Shown: piece by piece, positions 43,158 to 53,640 of the stretch
Numbering within the stretch: the first letter of the stretch is position 1
Layout of the letters: each line of letters begins with the position of its first letter
Assembly (NCBI GenBank): GCA_037447655.1
Contig: JBBHKE010002469.1
Location: forward strand, 339,820 to 403,819
Length of the DNA stretch: 64,000 nt
Direction of reading: 5' to 3'
Origin: Zygnema cylindricum
Taxonomy: Eukaryota; Streptophyta; Zygnematophyceae; Zygnematales; Zygnemataceae
Position numbers and translations under genes: made by a program
Notes under the pieces: generated by a model
The model's input: the letters and a program-made list of their open reading frames with translations, nothing else
Database searches by the model: none
Told to the model about the DNA's origin: nothing

Positions 43158-43870
43158 AAAAATGATTGAGATAACAAACTAATCCGCTAATGGATATGCC
43201 TTATACGAGGTGCAACAAATGCTAAACCATACCACATACGTAGGCAACAATCTCAAACAGTCTCTAACAAGGCAACGATGGCCAGATCTAGTCAAGAGGC
43301 TGCTTTTACCGAAACCTCTAGCCTGCAAACGAGTGGGCAAGGCCAAAGGGCCCGATCTATAAAGGCAAAAACTTGCTAAACAAGCACCCGGAGGTGCAGA
43401 TCTAAAGCTCCACAGGCAGAAAATAGTTCTATCCAAGGCCACCAACGGCCAGATCTAGCAATAAAATTCCACGCCAAACAGACAACAAGAAAAACACAAG
43501 GCCACTCACGGCCAGATAGCAAGCATGGAAAGCGTGGATAGTGCAAATGCTCAATACAATTAGGTCCAGGTGAACCCAATCCACTCACGTACCCTCTAAA
43601 CGATCAACAACTATATTGACACGCGCCTGCAAGGCATCGTGAACTTACAAACCACTTTTAGCGATCTGGTGATTGCCAAGGGTGAACTGCGGTTGTTCGC
43701 TCCAACCGGAGTTTTGCAGAGCTCCCAAAAACGAACCAGCTCCACTATCTCCACTCCAAATTGTCGAGCAAACACCACATCTCAATTACCACCCTAGTTA
43801 ATAGCTTGTTAGGGCACGCGTATCAGCACTATGCCACGCTCTGCCCGTCTATAAAGCAATGATAATTTTC
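43158..43870 (-). repeat. Gypsy G2 leader / LTR segment
   Basis: Colinear with 25760-26450. Repeated short motifs AAGGCCACCAACGGCCAGAT and AAGGCCACTCACGGCCAGAT occur in both copies. The position of the primer-binding site could not be decided. Short ORFs here follow the GC-rich composition and are not supported. Confidence 0.6.
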
Positions 43871-44209
43871 GTTATATATTTTTCAGGTTTTTTTTTTTTA
43901 AGTTTTATTTTGTTACAAGTTTGCTAGGTGTTATGAGTGAGTTAATCCGGAAGGAAGAAAGAAGATAAAACAATACCAGACAGTTCAGCAATCTCAGATT
44001 CAACAACTCAAAAACAAACAAGACAACAAATGAAATGAAAATAAAGCATAGCAAAAATATAAACATAGAGATAAATTGACACAAACCACACAGAAAAACC
44101 ATTTGCCACAAGGAATAAAGAACTTTGAAAAACTGACAATTTTAAATTGCAGGAAATGGAATAAAAGTGAAAATGTCAAATTGCAATAAATAGAAGAAAA
44201 CCTGACAAT
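43871..44209. other. Non-coding stretch
   Basis: Contains a T-run (about 43888-43900) and A/C-rich sequence. Probably the end of an LTR-like repeat read on the minus strand. No gene. Confidence 0.45.
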
Positions 44210-45570
44210 TTCAAGAGCACGGGAATATTATGCCAACGGATAGCCACTAGGCTCTTTTGTCAATCTATATTCCTTACAGGAGTTCAATAAATAGAGATTT
44301 AACTCAATATCACAACACACAAACTGAAATGTAGCAAACTGCGAGCAAATCTGAGATAACCAGATTTAGTCACACACAAAACATACGAGGAAAGCCAGCC
44401 CTAATCCACTATCACGCAGAAAACCACACAAGCAAACCCAAAACTCTCCAATCACAATCCAAGGTTCAGCAAAAGCCAAGAAAGAAGGCCGAGCAGAAAC
44501 CCACTTGATAGGACACGAGAAGAAGTGAAGGGAAATCGGTTAGGCCTCGGCGTGAGCCGCGTAGATTAATTTGTAAGGCATGTTTATAGAGAAAGAAAGT
44601 AAGAGCTAAGCAAGAGAACGCTTTATGACTAGAGAAATAGTCACTAAAACTATCCTGACAATTTCACAAGAAAAATCCTCAAAGTTTAGGTCAAATCTTC
44701 CAAAATGAGAATTCCTGTGCTCTTGAAATTGTGAGCACAAAATTCTCCTAAAACTCGCTAAGTATGGAGTCTACAACTGAGCGCCTAACTTACTGCAAAT
44801 ACATGCGTTCTATGTAGTTGTCTGCGCCTAGTTTGGATTCTGGCCAATAGGTGACCAAAATTGTCTGCCTTACGTTACAAAATCTACAGCCTACGGATAA
44901 AAACCCTCCCTACGCTACATGTGAATGCGTGCGACCTCCAAGGGTCCACGACTTAAAATGGTCCTGCGTGCAGTCCGCATCTGGACCGTCCATTCGTCTG
45001 CATCCTTCGTGGCCGTAGATTCGCGTTCGAATCCACGCTGGCGTCGACATCACTTGGAGTTGATGTTTCGGTTCGCGATCGTCCGTACATCGATCTAAAC
45101 TGGTCGCGGAAATTCCGGCTGACGAAGTATGTCTGTTCACCAAAATTCCCGGACAACAAACTTAATAGGTTTGCGTGAATTCCGGCGACAGGCGACTTCG
45201 CGCACTGAATCTGAAACTCTTCGCGGGTTTCACGGCGTCAACGCCAATTTGTACGGTCCTGTCGCCACCGAAACATACCAAAATACAAATTAGTGTGGCA
45301 TTATTTTTACAAACCGTTTATATACGATTAAACTGCGGTTAAACTGAGACGATATGATACCCCCGGACAGTTTCAGATTGAGTTCGCGAAGTCGTCTGTC
45401 GCCGGAATTATAGCCACTACGCTCCTTGGTCAGTTTATATTCCTTACAGGAGTTCAATAAATAAAGATTTAACTCAATATCACAACACACAAACTGAAAA
45501 TGTAGCAAATTGCGAGCAAATCTGAGATAACCAGATTTTGTCACACACAAAACACACGAGGAAAGCCAAC
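44210..45570 (-). repeat. Dispersed LTR-like repeat (copy 1), partly tandem
   Basis: 44600-45290 is the inverted match of 60600-61470 (for example the CCAAGTGATGTCGACGCCAG segment). The block 44238-44390 (TCTATATTCCTTACAGGAGT and GCGAGCAAATCTGAGATAAC) recurs in direct orientation at 45414-45570, giving a unit of about 1.18 kb repeated one and a bit times. It is cut at 45570 by the gypsy C LTR. Size, A/T-rich ends and position upstream of G2 suggest an LTR of the G-family gypsy, but this is not proven. Confidence 0.65.
45177..45410. repeat. Inverted repeat, arms about 48 bp
   Basis: AATTCCGGCGACAGGCGACT (from 45179) is the near-perfect inverse of the segment ending CGTCTGTCGCCGGAATT at about 45407. 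The similarity continues through TGAATCTGAAACT / AGTTTCAGATTGA. The spacer is about 135 bp. The inverted copy at 60.7 kb has only one arm. Confidence 0.75.
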
Positions 45571-45815
45571 TGTAACCGGGTTACAGGATTCGGGTACTTA
45601 GTGGCTAGGGCTAGGCTGCTATAGTTGGGGTTCTAGAGCAGGGCAGCTGCGATTCCAGACCAGCGCAGCGTAGCAGCATAGCAACTTAGCGGCGTAGCAA
45701 CTTAGTAGCGCCACAACATAGTAGCGTAGCATAGCAACGCCGCAGAATGTAGAATGAGCGGTATAGTTCTGGAAGAATGCTTGGATAGATCTAGGTTGAC
45801 CGGGAAGGTCCACGT
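45571..45815 (+). repeat. Gypsy C 5' LTR, left part
   Basis: The first 91 bp match the 3' LTR start (TTCGGGTACTTAGTGGCTAG, GGCTAGGCTGCT). 45662-45815 is a low-complexity stretch of GTAGCAACTTAG-type repeats absent from the 3' LTR. Confidence 0.82.
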
Positions 45816-46798
45816 TGTTGTCCATAGCCTATTTCAGCCATGGATTACTCACAGAAACACCCACAGACTACCTCAAAAACAGCTGTGTTTCAGACAGCAC
45901 AGATTACTCCACACTAAACAAAATGGTCTCAAACTGCACCAATATGCAGTATACCATACACACTATAAACTCCCAAAGTTACAGCCAATCCACCAAGGCA
46001 TCTAGAAGATATAGGCTACAAAGTTTCCCAAAAGTAGCTGACAGCTTCACAAACTAGCCACTTAGACTGTTCACAGAATCTTACAGAGATACTGGAATAC
46101 CATGAAACTTCACACACATATAGATTCTATATCATATAATAACTCCACAAAGTTTCACATGAAAGCACCAATCAGAGTGATCACACCAACAGGTCAAAGA
46201 TGCAGAAAACAGTCTGCCATTACTTTGATTAACTTGACTGCGATCCATAAAATAATCTAAGTCCTGCAAGTTATACTCAGAGTACGGAGGCATAGCAGCC
46301 GTACTATATCTACTCTAATAACCTAACTAGTCAAAAGGACAAACCTCTGTTGTACAGAATATTTACACCGTACTCTTCGTATGTCAGAAACCAAGCAACC
46401 ACTAAGCAACTACTAAGCTACCACCACCGTACAATCACTGTTACTCGAGATCTATCCTAGTCATATTATCCGCAGCTGCGCTAGCTGCGCTGGCTGAGCT
46501 GGTTGCGCTTGTCCGTACGGATCATACAAATAGCCGCAGCTACGTTGACTTAACTGCGTCGCAGCTCCGCCGTACCGGCGGCGCCTATTCCGTTTATTTT
46601 ACATCGGATCGCTTCGCGATCCGCCGTCCATTTGTCACAGCTTGTTCACACCACTCAATGAGTCTTCTACGTCACTTTAATTATATCAATCCGTTCGCTC
46701 CCCCAATCCGTGAATCTATTCAAACCTCCATATTAAATCCAATTAGTAGTTACGGGCAAACAATCTACTACGCACGAAACTGACTTTTCAAAACAACA
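45816..46798 (-). repeat. Copia D 3' LTR
   Basis: 983 bp, ending at 46798 in AACAACA (TGTTGTTTTGAAAAG on the minus strand). It contains short GCTGCGCT-type repeats (about 46480-46520) and a hairpin CGGATCGC-TTC-GCGATCCG (about 46611-46629). Confidence 0.9.
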
Positions 46799-46837
46799 CT
46801 CCCCCGAAAATTTAGTTTCGTGCACCCAGAAAAATAT

Positions 46838-47025
46838 GCAGCGTGTAATGCTATGTTGCTATGCTGCGCTAGTTTGACATCGCAGCGCAGCATGAATACA
46901 AAGTGCAGCGTGTACTGCTATGCTGCTACGCTGCGCTAGTTTGACATCGCAGCGCAGTATGAATACAAAGTGCAGCGTGTACTGCTATGCTGCTACGCTG
47001 CGCTAGTTTTGACATCGTAGTCCTA
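46838..47025. repeat. 67-bp tandem repeat inside copia D
   Basis: Units starting GCAGCGTGTA at 46838, 46905 and 46972 contain GCTGCGCTAGTTTGACATCG. About 2.7 units, just inside the polypurine tract. The GCTGCGC core also occurs in the LTR and in the gypsy C LTR expansion. Confidence 0.9.
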
Positions 47026-47087
47026 ACTGCTGCTCTTTTTCACCTTTAACTTCCTCCTCATAGCCTCATCTACTGAGACTAAAGCTT

Positions 47088-47640
47088 TCAAATTCTACAC
47101 TCCCCTAAAGCTTTAGACTCATTAGTCCATGCTGTACGCAAATGTTTCCACTCTAATGTAAAAAGAAAAAAAAATATATTTAAATATTCAAAATTCTGTA
47201 TCAGCCTCCACTGTTCATCATACAATAAATTTAGCAAAAACACCACACCACCAGTGCTTTGTTGACATCGCCATTGCTCTGGCTGCCCTCTGCCAATTCC
47301 CAGTCGCTTGCTGTCTTCTTGCAAAAGGTGTCCTGTAATAGCTCCCCTTACGCCATAAATGCATAACCCCTGAATGTTAAGTCGCCTGTACCTGGAATAA
47401 AATAATCAGCGTGTAAGTGTCTTACAACACCACTCATTTTGTTGCGCCGTTATGCTGCGTCGCTGTTCGCGACGCGAACTTCTTCTGATGATTCTCCACC
47501 GCTTTCGCTGCGCTCTGCCATGTCCCCCGAAATTTTCGTTCCTGAACAAGTCATTGCTTCCACCACCTCCTTCGTCTTCAAAAATACATAAATAAATCTT
47601 TTTGTTTCTTTTCAACTAACGCAACAAGGGAGAATACAAA
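47088..47640 (-). other. Copia D internal region after gag
   Basis: Short open segments (47615-47406, 47324-47088) have no recognisable domain. No trace of RT or integrase motifs was found on either strand between 46799 and 47769. Confidence 0.5.
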
Positions 47641-47768
47641 TCTAAAGTCCAACAAAAAAAAAATAGAATGTCAAACAAAGATGTCTTTATAAGACATGCC
47701 GGTAAAAAGGTTTTTCCAAAACTAAGATTTCTCTAAATTCACATTCTTCAAAAATATCCTCTAGAAAA

Positions 47769-48920
47769 TCATTTCTCCCGCTCTCTTATCTTGATCACTT
47801 TCTGAGCATGTTTTCTTCTACCCTTGATCCTTTGAATATTACATCTTCTTTTTGTTTTCTTCATGATCTTTTGTCTTGTTTGAAAGTTTACATTTCTATC
47901 ACACTTTTCTACTTGTTTAAAGTCACAAATACTAGTTTTCTGTTTCACCTTTATGTTTTTCTCCATAGATTTGCTACTTCCATCAACTTCATTCATTTGA
48001 GAGATTTTAATTTTGATTCTTCTTCTTTTCAGCTGCACTCCTTTAACTTTTGCATATCTATTACAATTTTCAATCCCACAAACTTCTTTTCTCACTCCAA
48101 TTTTTTGAACAGTTTTTCTTTGTTTTTCTCCTAGTTCACCAATTTTCACGGCCACCTTACTTCTAGTTTCTGCTTCTAAGTGTCCATCTCCTCCTTCAAA
48201 ACCTCTTGTTTTAGTTAACAAACTTTCTTGTAAGCAATTTTCACTCACAGATTTTTCACTTGATTAGGTCACAGAAATCGTGTCCTTCTCTCTTTCGTCC
48301 TTCACCATACTATCTTCGGTGACATAACTCCTTCCACCAGTTTCTACATTATACATCTCATTCCTAATTCCAGTTTTCTTCATATCTTCGCCCGGTCCTT
48401 CTAGAAAAATTGGGTTTAGTTTATTAGTCTTTATGTTTAAGTATTTTTCGGCTTCCACTTCCAAGTGACCTTCACTTTCTCTAATTTCTCTAACTTCAAA
48501 CAACTCTTCCTCCTGTAACTCTTTGTTACTCACCAATCTGTCGTCGGGAAAAGGGACAGACATTAAATCCTTTTCTGTCACCTCCTCCTTTACTCTATTC
48601 CAAACACCACAGAAGGTTGGTAAATACATAAATTCCACAACACATGGTGTATGCCTTTTGTCATTTGTCGAGTCTTGTCTCTCACTCACGAAAGCACTTG
48701 ATTCCTTTCTCGTTGGGGTTCGAACTTTGGTGTTGTCCCATCCATCTCTGAAATTCCCTGTAACACATGTACTTTTATACGATGGACATACCCTGAAGGA
48801 ATGTCCTAAATCATTACAGTAAAAACAATTCTTTGGCCGATCTCCGAACTCACTATTACCTTTAAATTTCTGAAACTGAGACTTAGATTCCTTCATATTC
48901 CTTTCACTTGATAAAACCAT
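47769..48920 (-). pseudogene. Copia D Gag C-terminal part: zinc knuckle and charged tail
   Basis: One frame from 48920 to 47769 interrupted by a stop near 48264. It begins with a Lys/Ser-rich segment and the CCHC knuckle CFYCNDLGHSFRVC (about residues 33-46), then an acidic/basic region with two similar blocks (GIRNEMYNVETGGRSY and GVRKEVCGIENCNRYA), ending in a very Lys/Arg-rich tail. No protease motif follows the knuckle, unlike autonomous copia elements. Confidence 0.75.
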
Positions 48921-48961
48921 TCTATTAGCCTCTTCATCTAGAATAACTCGTCTAGCTACAG

Positions 48962-49489
48962 TTATACTCCAATCATTTTATCAATTAAAGTCAATCGATC
49001 TAGTGCACTCTTATATTCTTTAGGTAGACTTCTCATTAACAAGATAGCTTGTTGAGCATCTGTAAAGTTTCCCCCTGCCAAATCATTTTCTGCAAATAAT
49101 ACTTGCAAGTCAATACAGTGTTTCTCCATACTACCTCCTACATACTTGTGTTCAACTATTTTGGTAACACTACTGAGCCAATGATATAAAGACGTCTTTG
49201 CATACATACATTCTAAGCTCTTCCATAATTCAGTTGCCCTTTTAAAACTTAGGTATGACATTACCAAATCCCCAGTCAAGGAGTTCTTGATAACCCTTAG
49301 ACACTCATGATTTTTCCTTTTCCAGTCATTTGATGTTTCGGCCAAGGTACCGTCAACCACATCCATTAGCTCCATCATCTCGAAGTAGCTCTCAAGCGCA
49401 CACTTCCAGTAGTGATATTTTGATCCATCAAATATAGGTAGCCATGGGTGTGGGCCCATAACCTGTTGTCCATAGCCTATTTCAGCCAT
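48962..49489 (-). CDS. Copia D Gag N-terminal domain, starting inside the LTR
   Basis: A 175-codon open segment starting at an ATG in the 5' LTR (context AGCCATGG). It reads MAEIGYGQQVMGPHPWLPIF, where QVMGP is encoded by the LTR edge and the primer-binding site. The copia Gag core follows: YHYWKCALESYFEMMELMDV, DGTLAETSNDW, FKRATELWKSLECMYAK and AQQAILLMRSLPKEYKSAL. A stop at 48964 and frame change separate it from the zinc-knuckle part. Both ATGs (LTR and the later VMG) are possible starts. Confidence 0.82.
   Translation of the reverse strand: MAEIGYGQQVMGPHPWLPIFDGSKYHYWKCALESYFEMMELMDVVDGTLAETSNDWKRKNHECLRVIKNSLTGDLVMSYLSFKRATELWKSLECMYAKTSLYHWLSSVTKIVEHKYVGGSMEKHCIDLQVLFAENDLAGGNFTDAQQAILLMRSLPKEYKSALDRLTLIDKMIGV
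49446..49463 (-). promoter_or_regulatory. Copia D primer-binding site, half-tRNA type
   Basis: Minus strand GGTTATGGGCCCACACCC adjoining the LTR end (...GGACAACA). Complementary to the initiator tRNA-Met anticodon arm over the first 14 bases. Confidence 0.82.
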
Positions 49490-50456
49490 GGATTACTCAC
49501 GGAAACACCCACAGACTACCTCAAAAACAGCTGTGTTTCAGACAGCACAGATTACTCCACACTAAACAAAATGGTCTCAAAATGCACCAATATGCAGTAT
49601 ACCATATACACTATAAACTCTTAAAGTTACAGCCAAATCCACCAAGGCATCTAGAAGATATAGGCTACAAAGTTTCCCAAAAGTAGCTGACAGCTTCACA
49701 AACTAGCCACTTAGACTGTTCACAGAATCTTACAGAGATACTGGAATACCATGAAACTTCACACACATATAGATTCTATATCATATAATAACTCCACAAA
49801 GTTTCACATGAAAGCACCAATCAGAGTGATCACACCAACAGGTCAAAGATGCAGAAAACAGTCTGCCATTACTTTGATTAACTTGACTGCGATCCATAAA
49901 ATAATCTAAGTCATGCAAGTTATACTCAGAGTACGGAGGCATACCAGCCGTACTATATCTACTCTAATAACCTAACTAGTCAAAAGGACAAACCTCTGTT
50001 GTACAGAATATTTACACCGTACTCTTCGTATGTCAGAAACCAAGCTACCACTAAGCAACTACTAAGCTACCACTACCGTACAATCACTGTTACTCGAGAT
50101 CTATCCTAGTCATATTATCCGCAGCTGCGCTAGCTGCGCTGGCTGCGCAGGCTGCGCTGGTTGCGCTTGTCCGTACGGATCATACAAATAGCCGCAGCTA
50201 CGTTGACTTAACTGCGTCGCAACTCCGCCGTACCGGCGGCGCCTATTCCGTTTATTTTACATCGGATCGCTTCGCGATCCGCCGTCTATTTGTCACAGCT
50301 TGTTCACACCACTCAATGAGTCTTCTACGTCACTTTAATTATATCAATCCGTTCGCTCCCCCAATCCGTGAATCTATTCAAACCTCCATATTAAATCCAA
50401 TTAGTAGTTACGGGCAAACTGTCTAGTACGCACGAAACTGACTTTTCAAAACAACA
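49464..50456 (-). repeat. Copia D 5' LTR
   Basis: 993 bp, almost identical to the 3' LTR. The main visible difference is an extra GCTGCGCAG unit in the short-repeat block (about 50133-50165). Confidence 0.9.
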
Positions 50457-50699
50457 CACGTGTACAGTTGTACCATACTAGGTTCACTAGCAACTAGCTA
50501 GTTTAAATAGTCAAGTAGGTTTGTGAATAGACGACTTCAAGTAGACCTACGCAGCGAGCGCAACCTTGTACTCTCTTCCAAGTAATAAAGCGCAACCTTG
50601 TCTATCAGTGTTGTGTGCTCCTACTGTTGCTATGGGAAGATCCTTGGTGATTTCCGCTGTGCATTGTGGCGTGCTGTGTGCTATATTGTCCTTGTTACA
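50457..50699 (+). repeat. Gypsy C 5' LTR, right part
   Basis: Starts with the second CACGT target-duplication copy. It shares GCGAGCGCAACCTTGTACTC and AGATCCTTGGTGATTTCCGC with the 3' LTR and ends TTACA. Confidence 0.88.
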
Positions 50700-50700
50700 C

Positions 50701-50712
50701 TGGTATCGGAGC
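50701..50712 (+). promoter_or_regulatory. Gypsy C primer-binding site, canonical tRNA-Met 3' end
   Basis: TGGTATCGGAGC, one base from TGGTATCAGAGC, complementary to the 3' end of initiator tRNA-Met, one base after the LTR. This contrasts with the half-tRNA sites of the copia families in the same window. Confidence 0.85.
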
Positions 50713-50733
50713 TATTTCCCGTGACTCGACAGC

Positions 50734-51660
50734 ATGGATGAACACGGCGTATCCACTACAGAAATGTAGGTTCAAGTTCTCAAGGAGTTAGAAAGTGTGA
50801 GATTACAGAACGCGCAGCTGAGCAACACCGTCGCAGCCTTGGAGTCTCGTCTAGGGGAGCGTTCTCATGGAGGCATAGAGAGAGACTCCAGGAGACCGAA
50901 ATTGAGACTTCTCGACGAGTTTGACCCTGCAAGACACAAGAATCTTGACACATGGCTATTCTCCGTTGCGAACTATCTCGAGAATTTTCCTAGCCTATCT
51001 GATCGTGAGAAGATTCACTATGCCGGTGGTTTCTTAAAGGGGCAGCGGGGGTATGGTGGAGGATATTAGTGGAGGACGATAAGATACCGACAGTTTGGAA
51101 GCTCTTCGTTCAACTTCTCCGCGACGCTTGGCAGCCCGTCAACACGGTGAAGGGGGCAAGAGATAAGATCGCTGTATTGAAGCAACAAACTTCAGTGATG
51201 GAGTTTACGCAACGGTTCTTGGAGTGCAAAGTTCAAATACCTACGATGACGGAGGATGAAGCCGTGGATCGCTACGTGAAGGGGCTTAAATCACCTATTC
51301 GTAGGGATGTGGAACAATGGCTTGCTCGGGAAAGCACAACTCCTACTCTCTCGGCAATCATCCAGTTTGCGGAGCGGACCGGTTCGGTCGACTTTAACCT
51401 CCGGAGACCTTATCACTTCGGGTCGAGCAGTAGCGGAGGAAACCGACGAGACGAAGGTCCAACCCCCATGGAGCTCGGCGCAATTAATGAGGATAAGGAG
51501 GTGGTCAACGTCTTGCGGAGAAAGAAGAAACCTACCAAGACCAAGACCAATGACTTATCCCCCGAGGAAATCCAACGGAGGAGGCAAAATGGCCTATGCT
51601 TCCAGTGCGGTTCCCCGGATCATATGGCTCGAGAATGTTCAAAACGGAAGGGTCCCATAA
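50734..51660 (+). pseudogene. Gypsy C gag
   Basis: The start ATG is probably 50734 (M-D-E-H-G), with TAG at 50767 and TAG at 51067 breaking the frame. It contains a coiled-coil-like N-terminus (LQNAQLSNTVAALESRLGER), the capsid block (DPARHKNLDTWLFSVANYLE, VWKLFVQLLRDAWQPVNTVK, MEFTQRFLECKVQIPTMTED) and a zinc knuckle CFQCGSPDHMAREC at about 51599-51640. Confidence 0.88.
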
Positions 51661-52160
51661 AGGGAAAACTTACCGTTATGAGGTTAGCTGGTGAAGGAGG
51701 GGACCCTTTGATATTTCGGGGTCAAATTGGAATGAGCGCAGCTAACTTCATGGTGGACTCCGGAGCATCGGGGAACTTCATTAATGAGGCGACGGTGAAA
51801 AGGTTGAAACTTCCTCTTGTGGTACTAAAGCATCATCAGTCGGTACAGTTGGCCGAGGGCAGTTCATTATCGATTACCCATCGTACCCTGAGGTTACGCG
51901 TCGGCATTGAGAAATTCCGATGGTAGGACACGCTTCATGTATTACCTCTTGGGGACCATGAGGTAATCTTGGGGAAGCCGTGGCTGCAAAAATGGAATCC
52001 GACGATCGATTGGAAAATTGGCTCCATGAGAGTGAAGAAAGGTGAAGAAGAGTTTGAGGTAAAAGCGGGAGCGGCTGGTAAGGAAGCGGAAGAGGGACGC
52101 CTGCTTTCGGCCTTACAGCTGAAGAGTGCACTCAAGAGAGGGGAAACGATTAGTATGGCA
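51661..52160 (+). pseudogene. Gypsy C aspartic protease
   Basis: ANFMVDSGASGNFINEATVK (D-S-G active site at about 51751) and the C-terminal [20 protein letters not shown] block. A TAG at 51924 interrupts the domain (FRW[13 protein letters not shown]); no frame loss, since the following open segment at 51969 is in the same frame. Confidence 0.88.
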
Positions 52161-53006
52161 ATTGTCCAGCTAATGGAGGAGGCAAAGGAGGAGATTCCGG
52201 AAGAATGGAAGAAGAAGGACCCCGACTTCGACTCAAAAGAGAGGGACGACGTAGGAAAGACTTCCGAAGAGGCCCCGGAAGTCGTGACAAAACTTCTCGA
52301 GGAGTACGTAGACGTATTCCCCCCTAAGCTCCCCGAAGGATTACCTCCAATGCGCGAGGTAGACCATAAGATAGAGCTTGTTCCCGGAGCGGTACCCCCG
52401 GCTAATCGGATGTATAAGATGAGTTACACCGAGTTAGACGAGCTCAAAAAGCAACTCGCGGAGTTGGTGGAAGCCGGAGCAATCGAACCGAGCAAGTCAC
52501 CGTATGGAGCCCCCGTTCTTTTCGAAAACAAGAAAGATGGAGGTTTCCGTATGTGTATAGACTACCGAGCGCTAAACAAATTAACGGTGAAGAATGCGTA
52601 CCCTTTACCGAGGATTGACGAGTTATTGGATCGACTGCGCGGTGCTAAATATTTTTCCAAGATAGACTTACGGAGCGGCTACCACCAGATCAGAATTGCC
52701 GAGGAGGATGTGGAAAAGACGGCATTTAGAACTCGGTACGGTCATTTCCAGTTTCGGGTAATGCCGTTCGGGTTGACTAATGCACCGACAACTTTTATGC
52801 ATTTAATGAATTCCATCTTTCGGCAATATCTGGACGCGTTTGTAATCGTCTTCCTAGACGACATCCTGGTGTATAGCCGAACGCAGGAGGAACATATAAA
52901 GCATCTGCGGACGGTCCTACAAGTCCTTCGGGAAAATAAGTTGTACGCAAAGAAAAGCAAATGTGATTTCTTCAAGGAGAAATTGATTTTCTGGGCCATG
53001 TGGTGA
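52161..53006 (+). CDS. Gypsy C reverse transcriptase
   Basis: Well preserved RT within a 345-codon open segment starting at 51969. Visible are [91 protein letters not shown] and catalytic [11 protein letters not shown] (about 52852-52885). It ends at a one-base shift near 53000 (IFWAMW for the expected hydrophobic/G-H pattern); the frame resumes at 53000. Confidence 0.93.
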   Translation: MVQLMEEAKEEIPEEWKKKDPDFDSKERDDVGKTSEEAPEVVTKLLEEYVDVFPPKLPEGLPPMREVDHKIELVPGAVPPANRMYKMSYTELDELKKQLAELVEAGAIEPSKSPYGAPVLFENKKDGGFRMCIDYRALNKLTVKNAYPLPRIDELLDRLRGAKYFSKIDLRSGYHQIRIAEEDVEKTAFRTRYGHFQFRVMPFGLTNAPTTFMHLMNSIFRQYLDAFVIVFLDDILVYSRTQEEHIKHLRTVLQVLRENKLYAKKSKCDFFKEKLIFWAMW

Positions 53007-53640
53007 GCCAAGATGGAATCGCAGTGGATCCGAACAAAACGAGGGCAGTGAAGGAGTGGCCGCAGCCAGCGAATATTATAGAGTTACGGAGCTTTCTCGG
53101 ATTATGCCCCTACTATCGCCGTTTTGTAGAAGGTTTCGCAAAAATCGCTGCACCCCTCACAGAGTTACTCAAGAATGACGTGCCCTATGAGTGGAAAGCA
53201 GCGCAAGGGGCAGCCTTTAACACGCTAAAGGAGCGGTTGGTCACCGCCCTTGTGTTAGCTGTTCCCGACCCGGACTTACCTTGGACGATAATCACCGACG
53301 CCAGCGATACGGCTATTGGAGCAATCCTTATGCATGATCAAGGAAAAGGCCTTCAACCCATTGCCTACGACAGTCAAAAACTAAAGGCAGCCGAGCTTAA
53401 CTGGGCCACCCATGAAAAAGAGACTATTGCAATCATCAATGCGTTGGAGGTTTGGAAATGTTACGTCCAGGGAAAATGGATCACAATTATCACGGATCAC
53501 CACGCCCTACAATATCCGCAAACCCATCCGAAGTTGTCCAAGAAACAAGTGCGATGGATGACGTTTCTTCAGACCTTCGGACCGTAACTTGTCATCGAGT
53601 ATAAGCCGGGCAAGACGAACCCGGCGGATGCGCTGTCAAG
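53000..53640 (+). pseudogene. Gypsy C RT connection and RNase H
   Basis: [20 protein letters not shown], then RNase H with [40 protein letters not shown] and [10 protein letters not shown] carrying the acidic residues. A TAA at 53585 sits before VIEYKPGKTNPADALSRRP, the usual RNase H/integrase junction. Confidence 0.9.

Larger units (their letters stand above)
39609..43870 (-). mobile_element. Ty3/gypsy element G2 (5' half), carrying a cytosine methyltransferase
   Basis: Same family as G1, on the opposite strand. From high to low coordinates: leader/LTR (about 43870-43158), gag (43157-41670), protease (41276-40965) and C5 methyltransferase (40937-39609). The element is then cut by the copia A 3' LTR, so RT, RNase H, integrase and PHD are absent on this side. 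Protease and methyltransferase share one frame, broken only by one TGA near 40962, showing that the enzyme is part of pol and sits between protease and RT. Confidence 0.88.
45816..50456 (-). mobile_element. Non-autonomous gag-only copia element, family D
   Basis: Minus-strand element with two 983-993-bp LTRs (49464-50456 as 5', 45816-46798 as 3') and a 2.67-kb internal region coding only a Gag-like protein. Primer site, read on the minus strand, GGTTATGGGCCCACACCC (49463-49446). Polypurine tract AAATTTTCGGGGGAG (46813-46799). Both flanks carry the 5-bp target duplication CACGT (45811-45815 and 50457-50461), proving insertion into the gypsy C LTR. The two LTRs are nearly identical, so the insertion is recent. 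Confidence 0.95.

Noticed and set aside
44910-45143. 77-codon ORF conserved between 44910-45143 (-) and 60719-61015 (+), both ending at the same stop
   Set aside because: Both lie inside a repeat copied as a block. Differences include radical changes (W/Y, C/F, R/L) and there is no recognisable domain, so persistence of the frame is weak evidence of coding.
45754-46057. ORFs of about 80 codons at the copia D 3' LTR
   Set aside because: They span the LTR/flank junction and match nothing.
46480-46520. Short GCTGCGCTG repeats considered as a CRISPR-like array
   Set aside because: Units are about 10 bp with no spacers, inside a eukaryotic LTR.
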